Source: Actinomycetota bacterium
GTDB lineage: Bacteria > Actinomycetota > Actinomycetes > Nanopelagicales > Nanopelagicaceae
Assembly (NCBI GenBank): GCA_009701185.1
Contig: WLKQ01000004.1
Location: 1-53,295 of the forward strand
Reading direction: 5' to 3'
Length of the DNA: 53,295 nucleotides
Shown: positions 27,391 through 36,163 of the stretch, in pieces
Numbering within the stretch: the stretch's first letter is position 1
Layout: every line of letters begins with the position of its first letter
Program-made: the position numbers and the translations under genes
The notes under the pieces: model-generated
What the model saw: the letters and a program-made list of their open reading frames with translations, nothing else
Databases searched by the model: none
What the model was told of the DNA's origin: nothing

Positions 27391-28256
27391 TGATCACTTC
27401 TCCTTGAATAGAACTGAATGGGCACAATTGCTATCAACACAATCACCATCAGTAAGATTCCAAAGGCTGATGCCAGGCCGACAGAGCTTTGTGTAAAGGC
27501 GAGGCGGTAAATGGAAATACCTGGAACAAGCGTTGAACTGCCTGGGCCACCCAAAGTTGTTACATAAATAATGTCAAAGCTACTCAGCGCTGCAATTGTC
27601 GTTACAGTAATTAACACGCTGATTTCCTGGCGCAAACCCGGGATTGTGACGTTGCGAAACTCGCTCCACCAATTAGCTCCATCAATTCGAGCCGCTTCAT
27701 AAAGAGATGAATCGATTTTGCTAATACCTGTTGCAAGTAAAACTGCGCAGAAACCCGTTAGCACCCATGCTCCAATGATTCCCACTGCTGGAAGTGCGGT
27801 GCTAAAACCTGCTAGCCAAGACTGTGCAAATTTTTCTAGACCAACTGCAGTTAAGAATTGATTAACTAATCCATTTTTTGCATACATCCAGGACCAGGCA
27901 ATACCAGAGGCAGCTAGTGGCAAAATCTGAGGGAAGAAGAGAATAACTTGAGTAATAGAACGAATCTTCTGTGTGCGGATGCGTACGATGAAGTTTGCCA
28001 ACAACAATCCAAAGAAGATTGGAAAAACGCTAAAAAATACAATGAGTGATAAGGAGTTTTTAATTGATGCGACTAGCTCCGGGGACTGAAATATCTGGAT
28101 GTAGTTTGCTAGGCCAACAAACTCCTTGGCTCCAATTCCATCCCAGCTAGTAAAGGAGTATCGAAATGCAGAAATTAATGGATAAATCACAAAAAGTGAG
28201 TAGATCAGTACTGCGGGCATGGAAATCAGCGCTCCAAGCAAATTATTGCGCTTCAT
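27387..28256 (-). CDS. Carbohydrate ABC transporter permease, MalF-type
   Basis: Second CUT1 permease with six helices and the EAA loop YEAARIDGANWW. The frame is open to 28304, but that part overlaps one arm of a 14-bp hairpin and adds a poorly conserved basic tail, so I start at ATG 28256 (289 residues). No strong Shine-Dalgarno is visible. It lies between the binding-protein gene and the MalG-type permease. Confidence 0.9.
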   Translation of the reverse strand: MKRNNLLGALISMPAVLIYSLFVIYPLISAFRYSFTSWDGIGAKEFVGLANYIQIFQSPELVASIKNSLSLIVFFSVFPIFFGLLLANFIVRIRTQKIRSITQVILFFPQILPLAASGIAWSWMYAKNGLVNQFLTAVGLEKFAQSWLAGFSTALPAVGIIGAWVLTGFCAVLLATGISKIDSSLYEAARIDGANWWSEFRNVTIPGLRQEISVLITVTTIAALSSFDIIYVTTLGGPGSSTLVPGISIYRLAFTQSSVGLASAFGILLMVIVLIAIVPIQFYSRRSDQ

Positions 28257-28290
28257 TGTAAGTAAATTTCCAATTCTTATTTTGAAGAGA

Positions 28291-28332
28291 ATCTGGCCCA
28301 CCAATTACCACATGATAGTTGGTGGGCCAGAT
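28291..28332 (-). other. 14-bp perfect inverted repeat between binding protein and permease genes
   Basis: ATCTGGCCCACCAA (28291-28304) pairs fully with TTGGTGGGCCAGAT (28319-28332) around a 14-base loop. On the minus strand it follows the binding-protein stop by 20 bases and is followed by a pyrimidine-rich stretch (TCTCTT). It may act as a partial terminator or 3' stabiliser that keeps binding-protein mRNA above permease mRNA, as known for mal-type operons. Confidence 0.75.
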
Positions 28333-28352
28333 ACTTACTTACTACTTCTTAC

Positions 28353-29687
28353 TTAGCGGCCCAGCTCTTTTGCGTATGATTCTTGAACAGCGGTAACAAA
28401 ATCTTTACCGGTGATCTTGCTTCCTACGAGTAGCTGTGATTGAGGAATGATTGCATTAGCGTAAATACCAGCTGTGGCATTAGCCATGAAATCGATGTAG
28501 CCGTTGTCCTTAGACAACTGAGCTGCCATCTTCAAACCATCTTCAATTAATGAACCTGCAGCTACCTTAGGAAGAGCTGTCTTTGGATCTCCACCAGGAG
28601 TTGCGCCAGTTACATCTAACGTAATTTGGCGAGCCGCTGCATTTGTGTGAATCCAGTTCAAGAAGTAAACAATTGCAGTTTTGTTTTTAGACTTAGCTGG
28701 AACTGAGAATGAGTTAGCAGCGCCCATTGCAACGTGCTTTCCACCCTTATTTAGTGATGGGAATAGGAAGAACTTAGAGTTAGCTCCAAGCTTTGCCTGA
28801 ACGTTTGCAGCTTCCCAGTTACCGTTGAACTCAAATAACCCTTCGCCATTCTGGAAACGTGTAATGAATGTGAAGTAATCAATTGCATTGATGTCTTCTG
28901 GGAAGTAGCCCTTATCGGCCCACTCTCTAATCTTGTCTGCACCCTTGATCGCACCTGGAGTGTTATATGTTGCACCAGGAACGTTGTAGATCCAGTCTGA
29001 GAGCTTCTGGCGATCGCCGTATGTGTTGATAAGTGCCTGAACAGCAAAGTTCACAACACCATCTTTGTCGCCAGCCATGATTGGAAGAATATTCGCAGCC
29101 TTAGCCTTAGCTAGGTCAGCCTCAAACTCAGCCAATGACTCTGGAGGAGCTGTGATGCCAAGAGTTTTAGCGTGATTCAAATTCATAAACACACCAGTGA
29201 TGCTGTAACCAAGACCTAGTTGGTAAAGGTTTCCTGAACCACGAACATTTTTGGAGTTAACGCGTAGGCCTGAAAGCTGAGCAGCAGACCACTTGTCCCA
29301 CCCATATGCCTTGACGTATGGATCCAAGTTAAGGAGAAGCTTGTTCTTAACTGTGTCACCAATAGTTGGGAGGCGAATAAGATCCGGTGCATTGTTGCTT
29401 GCTAGCAAACGTGGTGAGTTCGCAGTCAAGTTAGCAAATGAATCGCGATTAATCTTAAACTTTACATTTGGATGCTGCTTTGTAAATTCTTCAGCCAACT
29501 TGTCTGTTAGCGGGAATCCTGTCTCATCAGCGATAACAAGAGTGATTTTGTTCTTTGTTAGCGTTGTTGCAACTGATTCTGCGTTAGCAGCAGTCGGTAG
29601 TGAGATTAAACTGACAGCTAGCGCTGCAACTGATCCAAGTGCAATCAGTTTTAGCCCAACTTTGGAAACATTGAGTTTGCTAAGCAT
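28353..29687 (-). CDS. Extracellular sugar-binding protein of a CUT1 ABC transporter
   Basis: Family-1 solute-binding protein of 444 residues: export signal (residues 1-36, ending TAANAES), then a two-lobe periplasmic-binding fold with motifs such as NNAPDLIRLP, GLGYSITGVFMN and NGNWEAANV. Unusually for a monoderm, the signal has an AXA signal-peptidase I site and no lipobox cysteine, so membrane anchoring is not evident. ATG 29687 has AGG 5-8 bases upstream. It is the first gene of the operon binding protein, MalF, MalG, glycosidase, hydrolase. Confidence 0.93.
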   Translation of the reverse strand: MLSKLNVSKVGLKLIALGSVAALAVSLISLPTAANAESVATTLTKNKITLVIADETGFPLTDKLAEEFTKQHPNVKFKINRDSFANLTANSPRLLASNNAPDLIRLPTIGDTVKNKLLLNLDPYVKAYGWDKWSAAQLSGLRVNSKNVRGSGNLYQLGLGYSITGVFMNLNHAKTLGITAPPESLAEFEADLAKAKAANILPIMAGDKDGVVNFAVQALINTYGDRQKLSDWIYNVPGATYNTPGAIKGADKIREWADKGYFPEDINAIDYFTFITRFQNGEGLFEFNGNWEAANVQAKLGANSKFFLFPSLNKGGKHVAMGAANSFSVPAKSKNKTAIVYFLNWIHTNAAARQITLDVTGATPGGDPKTALPKVAAGSLIEDGLKMAAQLSKDNGYIDFMANATAGIYANAIIPQSQLLVGSKITGKDFVTAVQESYAKELGR

Positions 29688-29760
29688 TTTTACCTATCCA
29701 TTTCTTTGAGAGTAATTTGTGGTCCATCTCTGAGGTGACACTTCCCCCCAAAACAAAGAC

Positions 29761-29774
29761 CTAAATCGATTTAG
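29761..29774. promoter_or_regulatory. Palindromic LacI-family operator candidate
   Basis: CTAAATCGATTTAG is a perfect 14-bp palindrome with the central CG typical of LacI-family operators. It lies 74 bases before the binding-protein gene. On the minus strand it would fall between a TTGAAT -35 and a weak TTAGGT -10, a position suited to repression by the divergent LacI-type regulator. Confidence 0.65.
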
Positions 29775-29825
29775 TAAGGAGATTCAACACTACTTTTGGC
29801 CCTATAGTAAGCCTTCTGGGTAACA

Positions 29826-29865
29826 GTTCCATAACGTTCCATGACGTTCTATAACATTCATTACA
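29826..29865. repeat. Four 10-base direct repeats in the regulator/operon intergenic region
   Basis: GTTCCATAAC, GTTCCATGAC and GTTCTATAAC follow without gaps, then a degenerate ATTCATTACA. A 10-base period places each copy on about the same face of the helix. They lie 59-98 bases before the regulator start. Confidence 0.8.
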
Positions 29866-29923
29866 CAGGGCTAGCCGACTGCGCGATCAAGGGCTACATT
29901 TCGAACACGATTGTGGGGGTGAG

Positions 29924-30943
29924 ATGACAGACGCAAGACGCCGCCCTACGCTGGCTGATGTCGCCAAGGACGCCGGACTCTCAACGTCGGCTGCATCCTT
30001 AATCTTAAATGAGATTCCAGACTCTGGGCTATCTGAGGATGCCAGAAAGCGAGTACTCGATAGCGCATTAAAACTGGGTTACCGCCCTAATAAATTAGCA
30101 AAAGCCCTCAAGACTGATGTAACGGGGACTATCGGATTTATTTCAGACTCTGTTGTTACAACTCGCTTTGCTTCCGGACTTATTAATGGCGCGTTGAAGG
30201 CGGCTTCTATTTCAGATCAGGTTTTGCTCGTCCTTGAAACTATGGGAAGTGACGATGGAATGCAGCGAAGTATTGAAACTGCACTAGATCATCAAGTTGA
30301 TGCAATCATTATTGCTGCAATGCAGGCTAAATCCATCCGTTTACCAAAGATTCCTAGATCAACAAAAGTGATTTTACTTAACGCAATTAATCCAAACCAT
30401 AACTCTACGATTTTGCCAGATGAGTTCCAGGGTGGTTCATCGGCCATGAATACCCTGGTTGATGCTGGCTTTTTAAAAAACATTGCTCTGATTGGCAAGA
30501 ATACTGATGTTGAAAACAATAGCTACAAATCAGTTACGGTAGCTAAGAGAGCTGCTGGCATTCGGGATGTCTGCAATAAGAATCAAATCAAGTTTAGAAG
30601 TGAAGTGGTATGCGAGAACTGGGAACCCGCAGATGGTTATAGCGCTGTAAGAAATTTGCTTGAATCGGATAAAAAAGTAGAAGCTTTAATTTGCATGAAT
30701 GACCGTTTAGCTATTGGTGCATACAGAGCAATCAGAGAGATGGGTCTGCGTATTCCCGAAGACATTTCGATTGTTTCCTTTGACCATGATGATTTTGGTG
30801 AATTGCTGCAGCCCACGTTAACTACCGTTGGTTTGCCATATGAAAAGATGGGCGAAAAGGCCATCTTTCTAGCTAACAGCTCAGAGGAAGAGAATGAGGT
30901 CTTAGTGCCCATGCCCTTGTTTGTAGGCGAATCGGTACGTTAA
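29924..30943 (+). CDS. LacI-family transcriptional regulator
   Basis: Ligand-responsive repressor of 339 residues. The N-terminal helix-turn-helix and hinge read PTLADVAKDAGLSTSAASLI ... YRPNKLAKAL, followed by a two-lobed sugar-binding domain ending in a DHDDFGELLQPTLTTV segment typical of the family. The ATG has GGGGGTGAG just upstream. It is divergent from the sugar importer operon with 236 bases between starts, including an operator-like palindrome and short repeats, so the operon and itself are the likely targets. Confidence 0.93.
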   Translation: MTDARRRPTLADVAKDAGLSTSAASLILNEIPDSGLSEDARKRVLDSALKLGYRPNKLAKALKTDVTGTIGFISDSVVTTRFASGLINGALKAASISDQVLLVLETMGSDDGMQRSIETALDHQVDAIIIAAMQAKSIRLPKIPRSTKVILLNAINPNHNSTILPDEFQGGSSAMNTLVDAGFLKNIALIGKNTDVENNSYKSVTVAKRAAGIRDVCNKNQIKFRSEVVCENWEPADGYSAVRNLLESDKKVEALICMNDRLAIGAYRAIREMGLRIPEDISIVSFDHDDFGELLQPTLTTVGLPYEKMGEKAIFLANSSEEENEVLVPMPLFVGESVR

Positions 30944-30973
30944 TTCCTGATCAGCGCTTACAGCATCCCGCTA

Positions 30974-32458
30974 TTAATCGTTTTGAGGGAAACCTAAGTT
31001 GATTCCGCCGTGGCTTGGATCTAACCAACGACTTGTAACAACTTTGCCACGAGTAAAGAAGTGAACGCCTTCAGTTCCATGTGCATGAGAGTCTCCGAAT
31101 AATGAGTTCTTCCATCCGCCGAATGAGTAATAAGCCATAGGGACTGGGATCGGAACGTTAATGCCGACCATGCCAACTTCAACTTCATTTTGATAGCGAC
31201 GAGCTGCGCCGCCATCATTAGTAAAGATTGCAGTTCCATTTCCGTACTCATGGCTATTAACAAGAGCCAGAGCTTCTTCATATGTATTCACACGAAGCAC
31301 GCTTAATACTGGCCCGAATATCTCTTCCTTATAGATAGACATCTCTGGTGTGACATTGTCGAACAATGTAGGCCCAAGCCAGAAACCATCTCCAGCAATC
31401 TCTAGCGCGCGACCATCAACAACAAGAGTTGCACCAGCTTTTGCCCCTGCTTCAATGTAAGAGGCAACTTTGTCGCGGTGAACTTTTGTTACAAGCGGAC
31501 CCATGTCAGAGCCTTGTGTGCCATCACCAGTTTTAATGCCGGCCATGCGCGATTTAATACGCGCAACAAGTGCGCTAGCAATCGGTTCTACTGCAACGAT
31601 TGCAGAGATCGCCATGCAGCGCTCTCCAGCTGAGCCAAAACCAGCGTTAATTGCCGCATCGGCAGCAAGTTCTAAATCAGCATCTGGCAAAACGACCATA
31701 TGATTTTTTGCCCCGCCCAAAGCTTGTACGCGCTTACCCGCTTTAGTTCCAGTCTCATAGACATAACGTGCAATAGGAGTAGAGCCAACAAATGAAATTG
31801 ATTTGATTCCTGGGTGAGTTAGCAATGCATCGACGACAACTTTGTCACCGTGAACAACATTGAACACACCATCAGGTAATCCGGCCTCTTTCCATAACTG
31901 GGCCATAAACATTGTGGCACTTGGATCTTTTTCAGATGGCTTAACAATGACGGTATTTCCACATGCGATAGCAACTGGGAAGAACCACATTGGGACCATC
32001 GCTGGAAAGTTAAAGGGAGAGATAATTGCAACTGGACCTAGTGCTTGGCGGATGGAATAGACATCTACGCCAGTTGACACCTCTTCTGAAAAACCGCCTT
32101 TGAGCAAGTGTGGAATTCCGCAGGCAAATTCAACAACTTCAAGTCCACGTGTTACTTCACCTGCAGCATCACTTAAAACTTTTCCATGCTCATCAGTGAT
32201 TAGCGCAGCGATCTTTTCCTTGTTCTGTTGAACCAATTCGCGGAATGCAAATAAAACTTGGGTCCGCTTAGTTAGCGAACTATGGCGCCATGTCGCAAAG
32301 GCGGCGGTTGCGGCATCTACGGCAGAATCAACCGTTGCAGCATTAGCAAAGGCGACAGTTCCGGTAACGCCACCAGTGGCTGGGTTGAAAATCTCCCCGC
32401 TACGTTCGGCTTGTTCAGATGTTAAGGCGCCATTAATCCAATGTGTTATCTGCTTCAT
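30974..32458 (-). CDS. mmsA: CoA-acylating (methyl)malonate-semialdehyde dehydrogenase
   Basis: ALDH superfamily enzyme converting malonate or methylmalonate semialdehyde with NAD+ and CoA to acetyl- or propionyl-CoA and CO2. The sequence starts with HWINGA and has SPFNFPAMVPMWFFP, KPSEKDPS, the GAKNHMVVLPDAD block specific to MmsA/IolA and the catalytic Cys281 in GSAGERCMA. 494 residues, family-typical. The start has TAGATT 6 bases upstream and no Shine-Dalgarno. It is divergent from a class III aminotransferase that could supply the semialdehyde; valine or inositol breakdown are alternatives. Confidence 0.93.
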   Translation of the reverse strand: MKQITHWINGALTSEQAERSGEIFNPATGGVTGTVAFANAATVDSAVDAATAAFATWRHSSLTKRTQVLFAFRELVQQNKEKIAALITDEHGKVLSDAAGEVTRGLEVVEFACGIPHLLKGGFSEEVSTGVDVYSIRQALGPVAIISPFNFPAMVPMWFFPVAIACGNTVIVKPSEKDPSATMFMAQLWKEAGLPDGVFNVVHGDKVVVDALLTHPGIKSISFVGSTPIARYVYETGTKAGKRVQALGGAKNHMVVLPDADLELAADAAINAGFGSAGERCMAISAIVAVEPIASALVARIKSRMAGIKTGDGTQGSDMGPLVTKVHRDKVASYIEAGAKAGATLVVDGRALEIAGDGFWLGPTLFDNVTPEMSIYKEEIFGPVLSVLRVNTYEEALALVNSHEYGNGTAIFTNDGGAARRYQNEVEVGMVGINVPIPVPMAYYSFGGWKNSLFGDSHAHGTEGVHFFTRGKVVTSRWLDPSHGGINLGFPQND

Positions 32459-32464
32459 AGCCGC

Positions 32465-32470
32465 AATCTA
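32465..32470 (-). promoter_or_regulatory. -10 box for mmsA (leaderless)
   Basis: TAGATT on the minus strand, 6 bases, then the ATG at 32458. The 71-base gap to the divergent aminotransferase holds both promoters. Confidence 0.5.
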
Positions 32471-32529
32471 CTTCAGGGCGTTAAGATGACGCCAGTTCTT
32501 AAACAATCCCAGAGTTAGAGGCGATTTTC

Positions 32530-33882
32530 ATGAGTTCACCAGTTAACGATCCAGCTAAGCAGGCCGCCGTCAGCGCTGCAGACCATAAGTATGTTTTTCA
32601 CTCATGGTCAGCCCAAGGTGCAATCAGCCCTATACCTGTGGCGAGTGGCTCGGGATCATATTTTTGGGATCATGAAGGTAAGACATATCTAGATTTCTCA
32701 TCGCAATTAGTTTTTACAAATATCGGCCATCAACATCCCACGGTAATTAAAGCTATTCAAGCCCAAGCCGAGGTAATTGCAACTGTTGCCCCGCAACATG
32801 CCAATGAAGCACGCAATGAAGCTGCGCAAAGAATCGTTGAATTAGCTGGTGGCCATTTTGCGAAAGTCTTTTTCACTAACGGCGGCGCCGATGCAATTGA
32901 AAATGCAATTCGCATGGCACGTATGCATACTCATAAGCACAAAGTACTTTCGACATATCGTTCCTATCATGGCAACACAGGCGCTGCGATAAATGCAACT
33001 GGCGATCCACGCCGTTTGCCTAATGAGTTTGCCTTTGGCCACGTTCACTTCTTTGGTCCATATCTTTATCGCACCGCTTTCTGGGCGCAGAATGAAGAAG
33101 AAGAGTGCAAGCGCGCGCTGGAGCATTTGGAACAGACAATTATTTTTGAAGGTGCAAGCACGATTGCTGCAGTATTAATCGAATCGGTACCAGGTACTGC
33201 AGGCGTACTGGTTCCACCTAAGGGTTATTACGAAGGCGTACGCGCATTGTGCGATAAGTACAAGATCATGTGGATTGCCGATGAAGTAATGTCAGGATTT
33301 GGTCGCACAGGTAAATGGTTTGCCTACCAACATGGCAGTGTGCAGCCAGATCTGATTACTTTTGCTAAGGGTGTTACGTCTGGTTACATCCAACTTGGTG
33401 GCGTCGTAATTAGCGAAAATATTGCTCAAACCTTTAATGAGAAAGTATTTGCCGGCGGCCTTACATACATGGGTCACCCAATTGCAACTGCAACTGCGGT
33501 TGCAACCATTGATGTAATGAAGGAAGAAAAAATGCTAGAAAACGCCACAATGATTGGTGAAACAATCTTGGGGCCAGGGCTAGCAGAGCTAGCGAAAAAG
33601 CATAAAGTTATTGGTGATATCCGCGGCGCAGGTGTGTTCTGGGGCGTTGATTTAGTCAGCGATCGTGCAACGCGCGAACCTCTTGCTCCTTATGGAGCAT
33701 CAAGTCCTGCAATGAATGAATTAGTTGCCGCCTGCAAAAAGCTGGGCTTGATGCCATTTAATAACTTCAATCGAATTCACTTATGCCCACCATGCAATAT
33801 CTCAGTTGAGGATGCGACGAAAGGTCTTGCGATTCTCGATCAGGCATTGGGCGAAATCGCTCACTACTACACGGGACAATAA
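32530..33882 (+). CDS. Class III (omega) aminotransferase, beta-alanine/taurine-pyruvate-like
   Basis: PLP-dependent fold-type I aminotransferase of 450 residues. The PLP lysine is Lys280 in ITFAKGVTSGY; other family blocks are FFTNGGADAIENAIRMAR, YRSYHGNT and WIADEVMSGFGRTGK. The C-terminal part (GVFWGVDLV, NRIHLCPPC) resembles taurine- and beta-alanine-pyruvate aminotransferases more than ornithine or GABA enzymes. Start at ATG 32530 with AGAGG about 9 bases upstream. Divergent from mmsA: beta-alanine to malonate semialdehyde to acetyl-CoA is the simplest joint pathway, a role assigned by context. Confidence 0.85.
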   Translation: MSSPVNDPAKQAAVSAADHKYVFHSWSAQGAISPIPVASGSGSYFWDHEGKTYLDFSSQLVFTNIGHQHPTVIKAIQAQAEVIATVAPQHANEARNEAAQRIVELAGGHFAKVFFTNGGADAIENAIRMARMHTHKHKVLSTYRSYHGNTGAAINATGDPRRLPNEFAFGHVHFFGPYLYRTAFWAQNEEEECKRALEHLEQTIIFEGASTIAAVLIESVPGTAGVLVPPKGYYEGVRALCDKYKIMWIADEVMSGFGRTGKWFAYQHGSVQPDLITFAKGVTSGYIQLGGVVISENIAQTFNEKVFAGGLTYMGHPIATATAVATIDVMKEEKMLENATMIGETILGPGLAELAKKHKVIGDIRGAGVFWGVDLVSDRATREPLAPYGASSPAMNELVAACKKLGLMPFNNFNRIHLCPPCNISVEDATKGLAILDQALGEIAHYYTGQ

Positions 33883-33883
33883 A

Positions 33884-34957
33884 TTAAACGTTGAACCTAA
33901 ATTCAACGACATCTCCATCGTGCATGACATAGTCCTTGCCTTCCATACGCACTTTGCCTTTGGCTTTAGCTTCAGCCATTGAACCCGCAGCGATTAAATC
34001 ATCAAAACTTACGATTTCAGCTTTGATAAAACCCTTTTGGAAATCGGTGTGAATAACACCTGCAGCCATGGGTGCAGTGTCACCTTTATGAATCGTCCAT
34101 GCACGTACTTCTTTTGGTCCGGCAGTTAAATAAGTCTGCAAACCAAGCGTGCGGAAACCGACGTGAGCTAGCGTTGCAAGTCCTGGCTCCTCTAAACCAA
34201 TTGATTGCAAAAGCTCTAATGCATCTTCGTCGCTGAGTTCTGCTAATTCAGCCTCGGTTTTTGCATCTAAAAAGATTGCTTCAGCCGGTGCAACAAGTGC
34301 CGCTAACTTTGTACGCAGTTCGCCATCACTTAATTCGGCGGCATCAACGTTAAAGACATATAAAAATGGTTTAGCAGTGAGCAGTTGTAGTTCTGCAATG
34401 AGTGCCAAATCGACCTTACTGCTGGATACGGGCTTACCGGCATTGAGAACCGCTTCGGCCTCTTTGACTGCATCGACGACTTGTTGGCGCTCTTTGTTAA
34501 CGCGCGCCTCTTTTTCAAGACGTGGCAGCGCTTTTTCAATTGTCTGTAAATCGGCGAGCGCTAATTCAGTGTTGATAATCTCCATGTCACTGGCTGGATC
34601 AACCCGACCCTCAACGTGAATGACATCGCCATCGTTAAATACGCGGATCACTTGGCAGATCGCATCGGTTTCACGAATATTGGCCAAGAACTTATTACCT
34701 AGGCCGGCACCTTCGGATGCACCTTTAACAATTCCCGCGATATCGACGAACGAGACAACGGCAGGCAATAAAGTCTGTGAACCGACGATCTGGGCCAATG
34801 CGGCAAGGCGGGTATCAGGGACACCGACAACACCGACGTTTGGTTCGATAGTGGCAAAGGGATAGTTAGCTGCCAAGACATTGTTCTTGGTCAGAGCGTT
34901 AAAGAGGGTGGACTTGCCTACATTGGGCATGCCGACGATTCCGATTGAAAGACTCAT
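33884..34957 (-). CDS. ychF: Ribosome-binding ATPase YchF (Obg-like)
   Basis: Universal TRAFAC-class ATPase that binds the ribosome and responds to redox stress. P-loop GMPNVGKS (9-16), the coiled-coil insertion (about 130-200) and the C-terminal TGS domain (TYLTAGPKEVRAWTI onward). 357 residues. A TAGGCT box 9 bases before the ATG predicts a leader of only 2-3 bases. Its stop lies one base from that of the aminotransferase. Confidence 0.97.
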   Translation of the reverse strand: MSLSIGIVGMPNVGKSTLFNALTKNNVLAANYPFATIEPNVGVVGVPDTRLAALAQIVGSQTLLPAVVSFVDIAGIVKGASEGAGLGNKFLANIRETDAICQVIRVFNDGDVIHVEGRVDPASDMEIINTELALADLQTIEKALPRLEKEARVNKERQQVVDAVKEAEAVLNAGKPVSSSKVDLALIAELQLLTAKPFLYVFNVDAAELSDGELRTKLAALVAPAEAIFLDAKTEAELAELSDEDALELLQSIGLEEPGLATLAHVGFRTLGLQTYLTAGPKEVRAWTIHKGDTAPMAAGVIHTDFQKGFIKAEIVSFDDLIAAGSMAEAKAKGKVRMEGKDYVMHDGDVVEFRFNV

Positions 34958-35008
34958 AGGCGGTAGAGCCTACGCGTAAATGTCAGTGCAAACTGCCACG
35001 ATAGGCCC

Positions 35009-36163
35009 ATGCCCGCAAACGTCACCACGCTTGTCATAGGCCTAATCGCTGGAGCAGCGATTGGCTACCTGCTTCGCGCCCTTAAATCTGGCAGCGCCGT
35101 GGCCGATCGCGCCTTACTTGATGATTACAAAGTGCAGTTAGAGGCCGAACGTGGCAAGACTGAATCGGCCGTTAAGTTAAATGCCGAACTCGTTGCTATG
35201 AAAGAGTCGGTCAACAAACTTTCAACTCAAGCCGCAGAAGCTAATCGCATTCGCACCGAGGCTGAGGCGAAGTTAGAGACCACCATCAATGAGATGCGCC
35301 GTGCATCTGAATCTATTTTTGATGAAACTAAAAAAATTGCTGGTGCATTAAGCAGCAGTCAAGTACGTGGAAAGTTTGGCGAAGCTCAGTTAGAGCTACT
35401 ACTTCAAGGTGCGGGGCTTCGTGAAGGCCATGAATACAGCCGCCAGAAATCAACGACCGATGCTGACTCTTCAGGTATTCCAGATATCACCGTGACTATG
35501 CCCGGCGGCAGCTCCATATTCATCGACTCTAAGTTTCCCTTTGATCGTTTCTTAGAGGCCTTTGGTACTGAGGTGCAAGCAGAGCGCGATGAATTTCTTA
35601 AGCAGCACACAGATGATTTATTCAAGCATGTTCAGGCCTTAGCAAAACGTGGATATCACAAATCACAAGGTTCACCGGATTTTGTTGTCCTCTTCGTTCC
35701 CTTTGAAACCTTGCTGTCAGAGGCGCTTCGTCTTGATCCTTCATTCTTAGAAAAATCATTTAAAGTTGGTGTCACAATCGCAACTCCTACATCGATGATG
35801 GCGTTGCTGCGCACGATTGGTTTTATCTTTACACGCAATAAATTAGCTGAAAATGCCGATGAGATTCAAAAGGTAGCCAGCACATTTTTAAAGAACATTA
35901 CATTGCTGCACACCAAGATTGTGGCAGTCGGTAAAGCAATCTCATCAACGTCAAAGGCTTATGAAGATCTTGTACCAACGGCAGAAAAGACTGTTCTGAG
36001 TCCAGCTCGGCGAATTCATAACTTGGGTGTATCAGGAGATAAAGATAAACTTGCTATTGAATACCCAGAGGCACCGGGTGCTGTGCGGGAACTCAATAGC
36101 GCAGAGCTAGCCACCGATGATGATTTTATCGATGCCGAAGAGATCAATGATGGAGATAAGTAA
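35009..36163 (+). CDS. rmuC: DNA recombination protein RmuC
   Basis: RmuC-family protein limiting recombination between inverted repeats, thought to carry a PD-(D/E)XK nuclease-like core. An N-terminal membrane anchor (about 5-24), a long charged coiled coil (about 35-110) and the core with RGKFGEAQLELLL, GIPDITVTMPGG, FIDSKFPFD and VVLFVPFE. 384 residues. Its stop is followed at once by the ATG of the next gene. A CACGAT box sits 6 bases before the ATG, weak as a -10. Confidence 0.94.
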   Translation: MPANVTTLVIGLIAGAAIGYLLRALKSGSAVADRALLDDYKVQLEAERGKTESAVKLNAELVAMKESVNKLSTQAAEANRIRTEAEAKLETTINEMRRASESIFDETKKIAGALSSSQVRGKFGEAQLELLLQGAGLREGHEYSRQKSTTDADSSGIPDITVTMPGGSSIFIDSKFPFDRFLEAFGTEVQAERDEFLKQHTDDLFKHVQALAKRGYHKSQGSPDFVVLFVPFETLLSEALRLDPSFLEKSFKVGVTIATPTSMMALLRTIGFIFTRNKLAENADEIQKVASTFLKNITLLHTKIVAVGKAISSTSKAYEDLVPTAEKTVLSPARRIHNLGVSGDKDKLAIEYPEAPGAVRELNSAELATDDDFIDAEEINDGDK

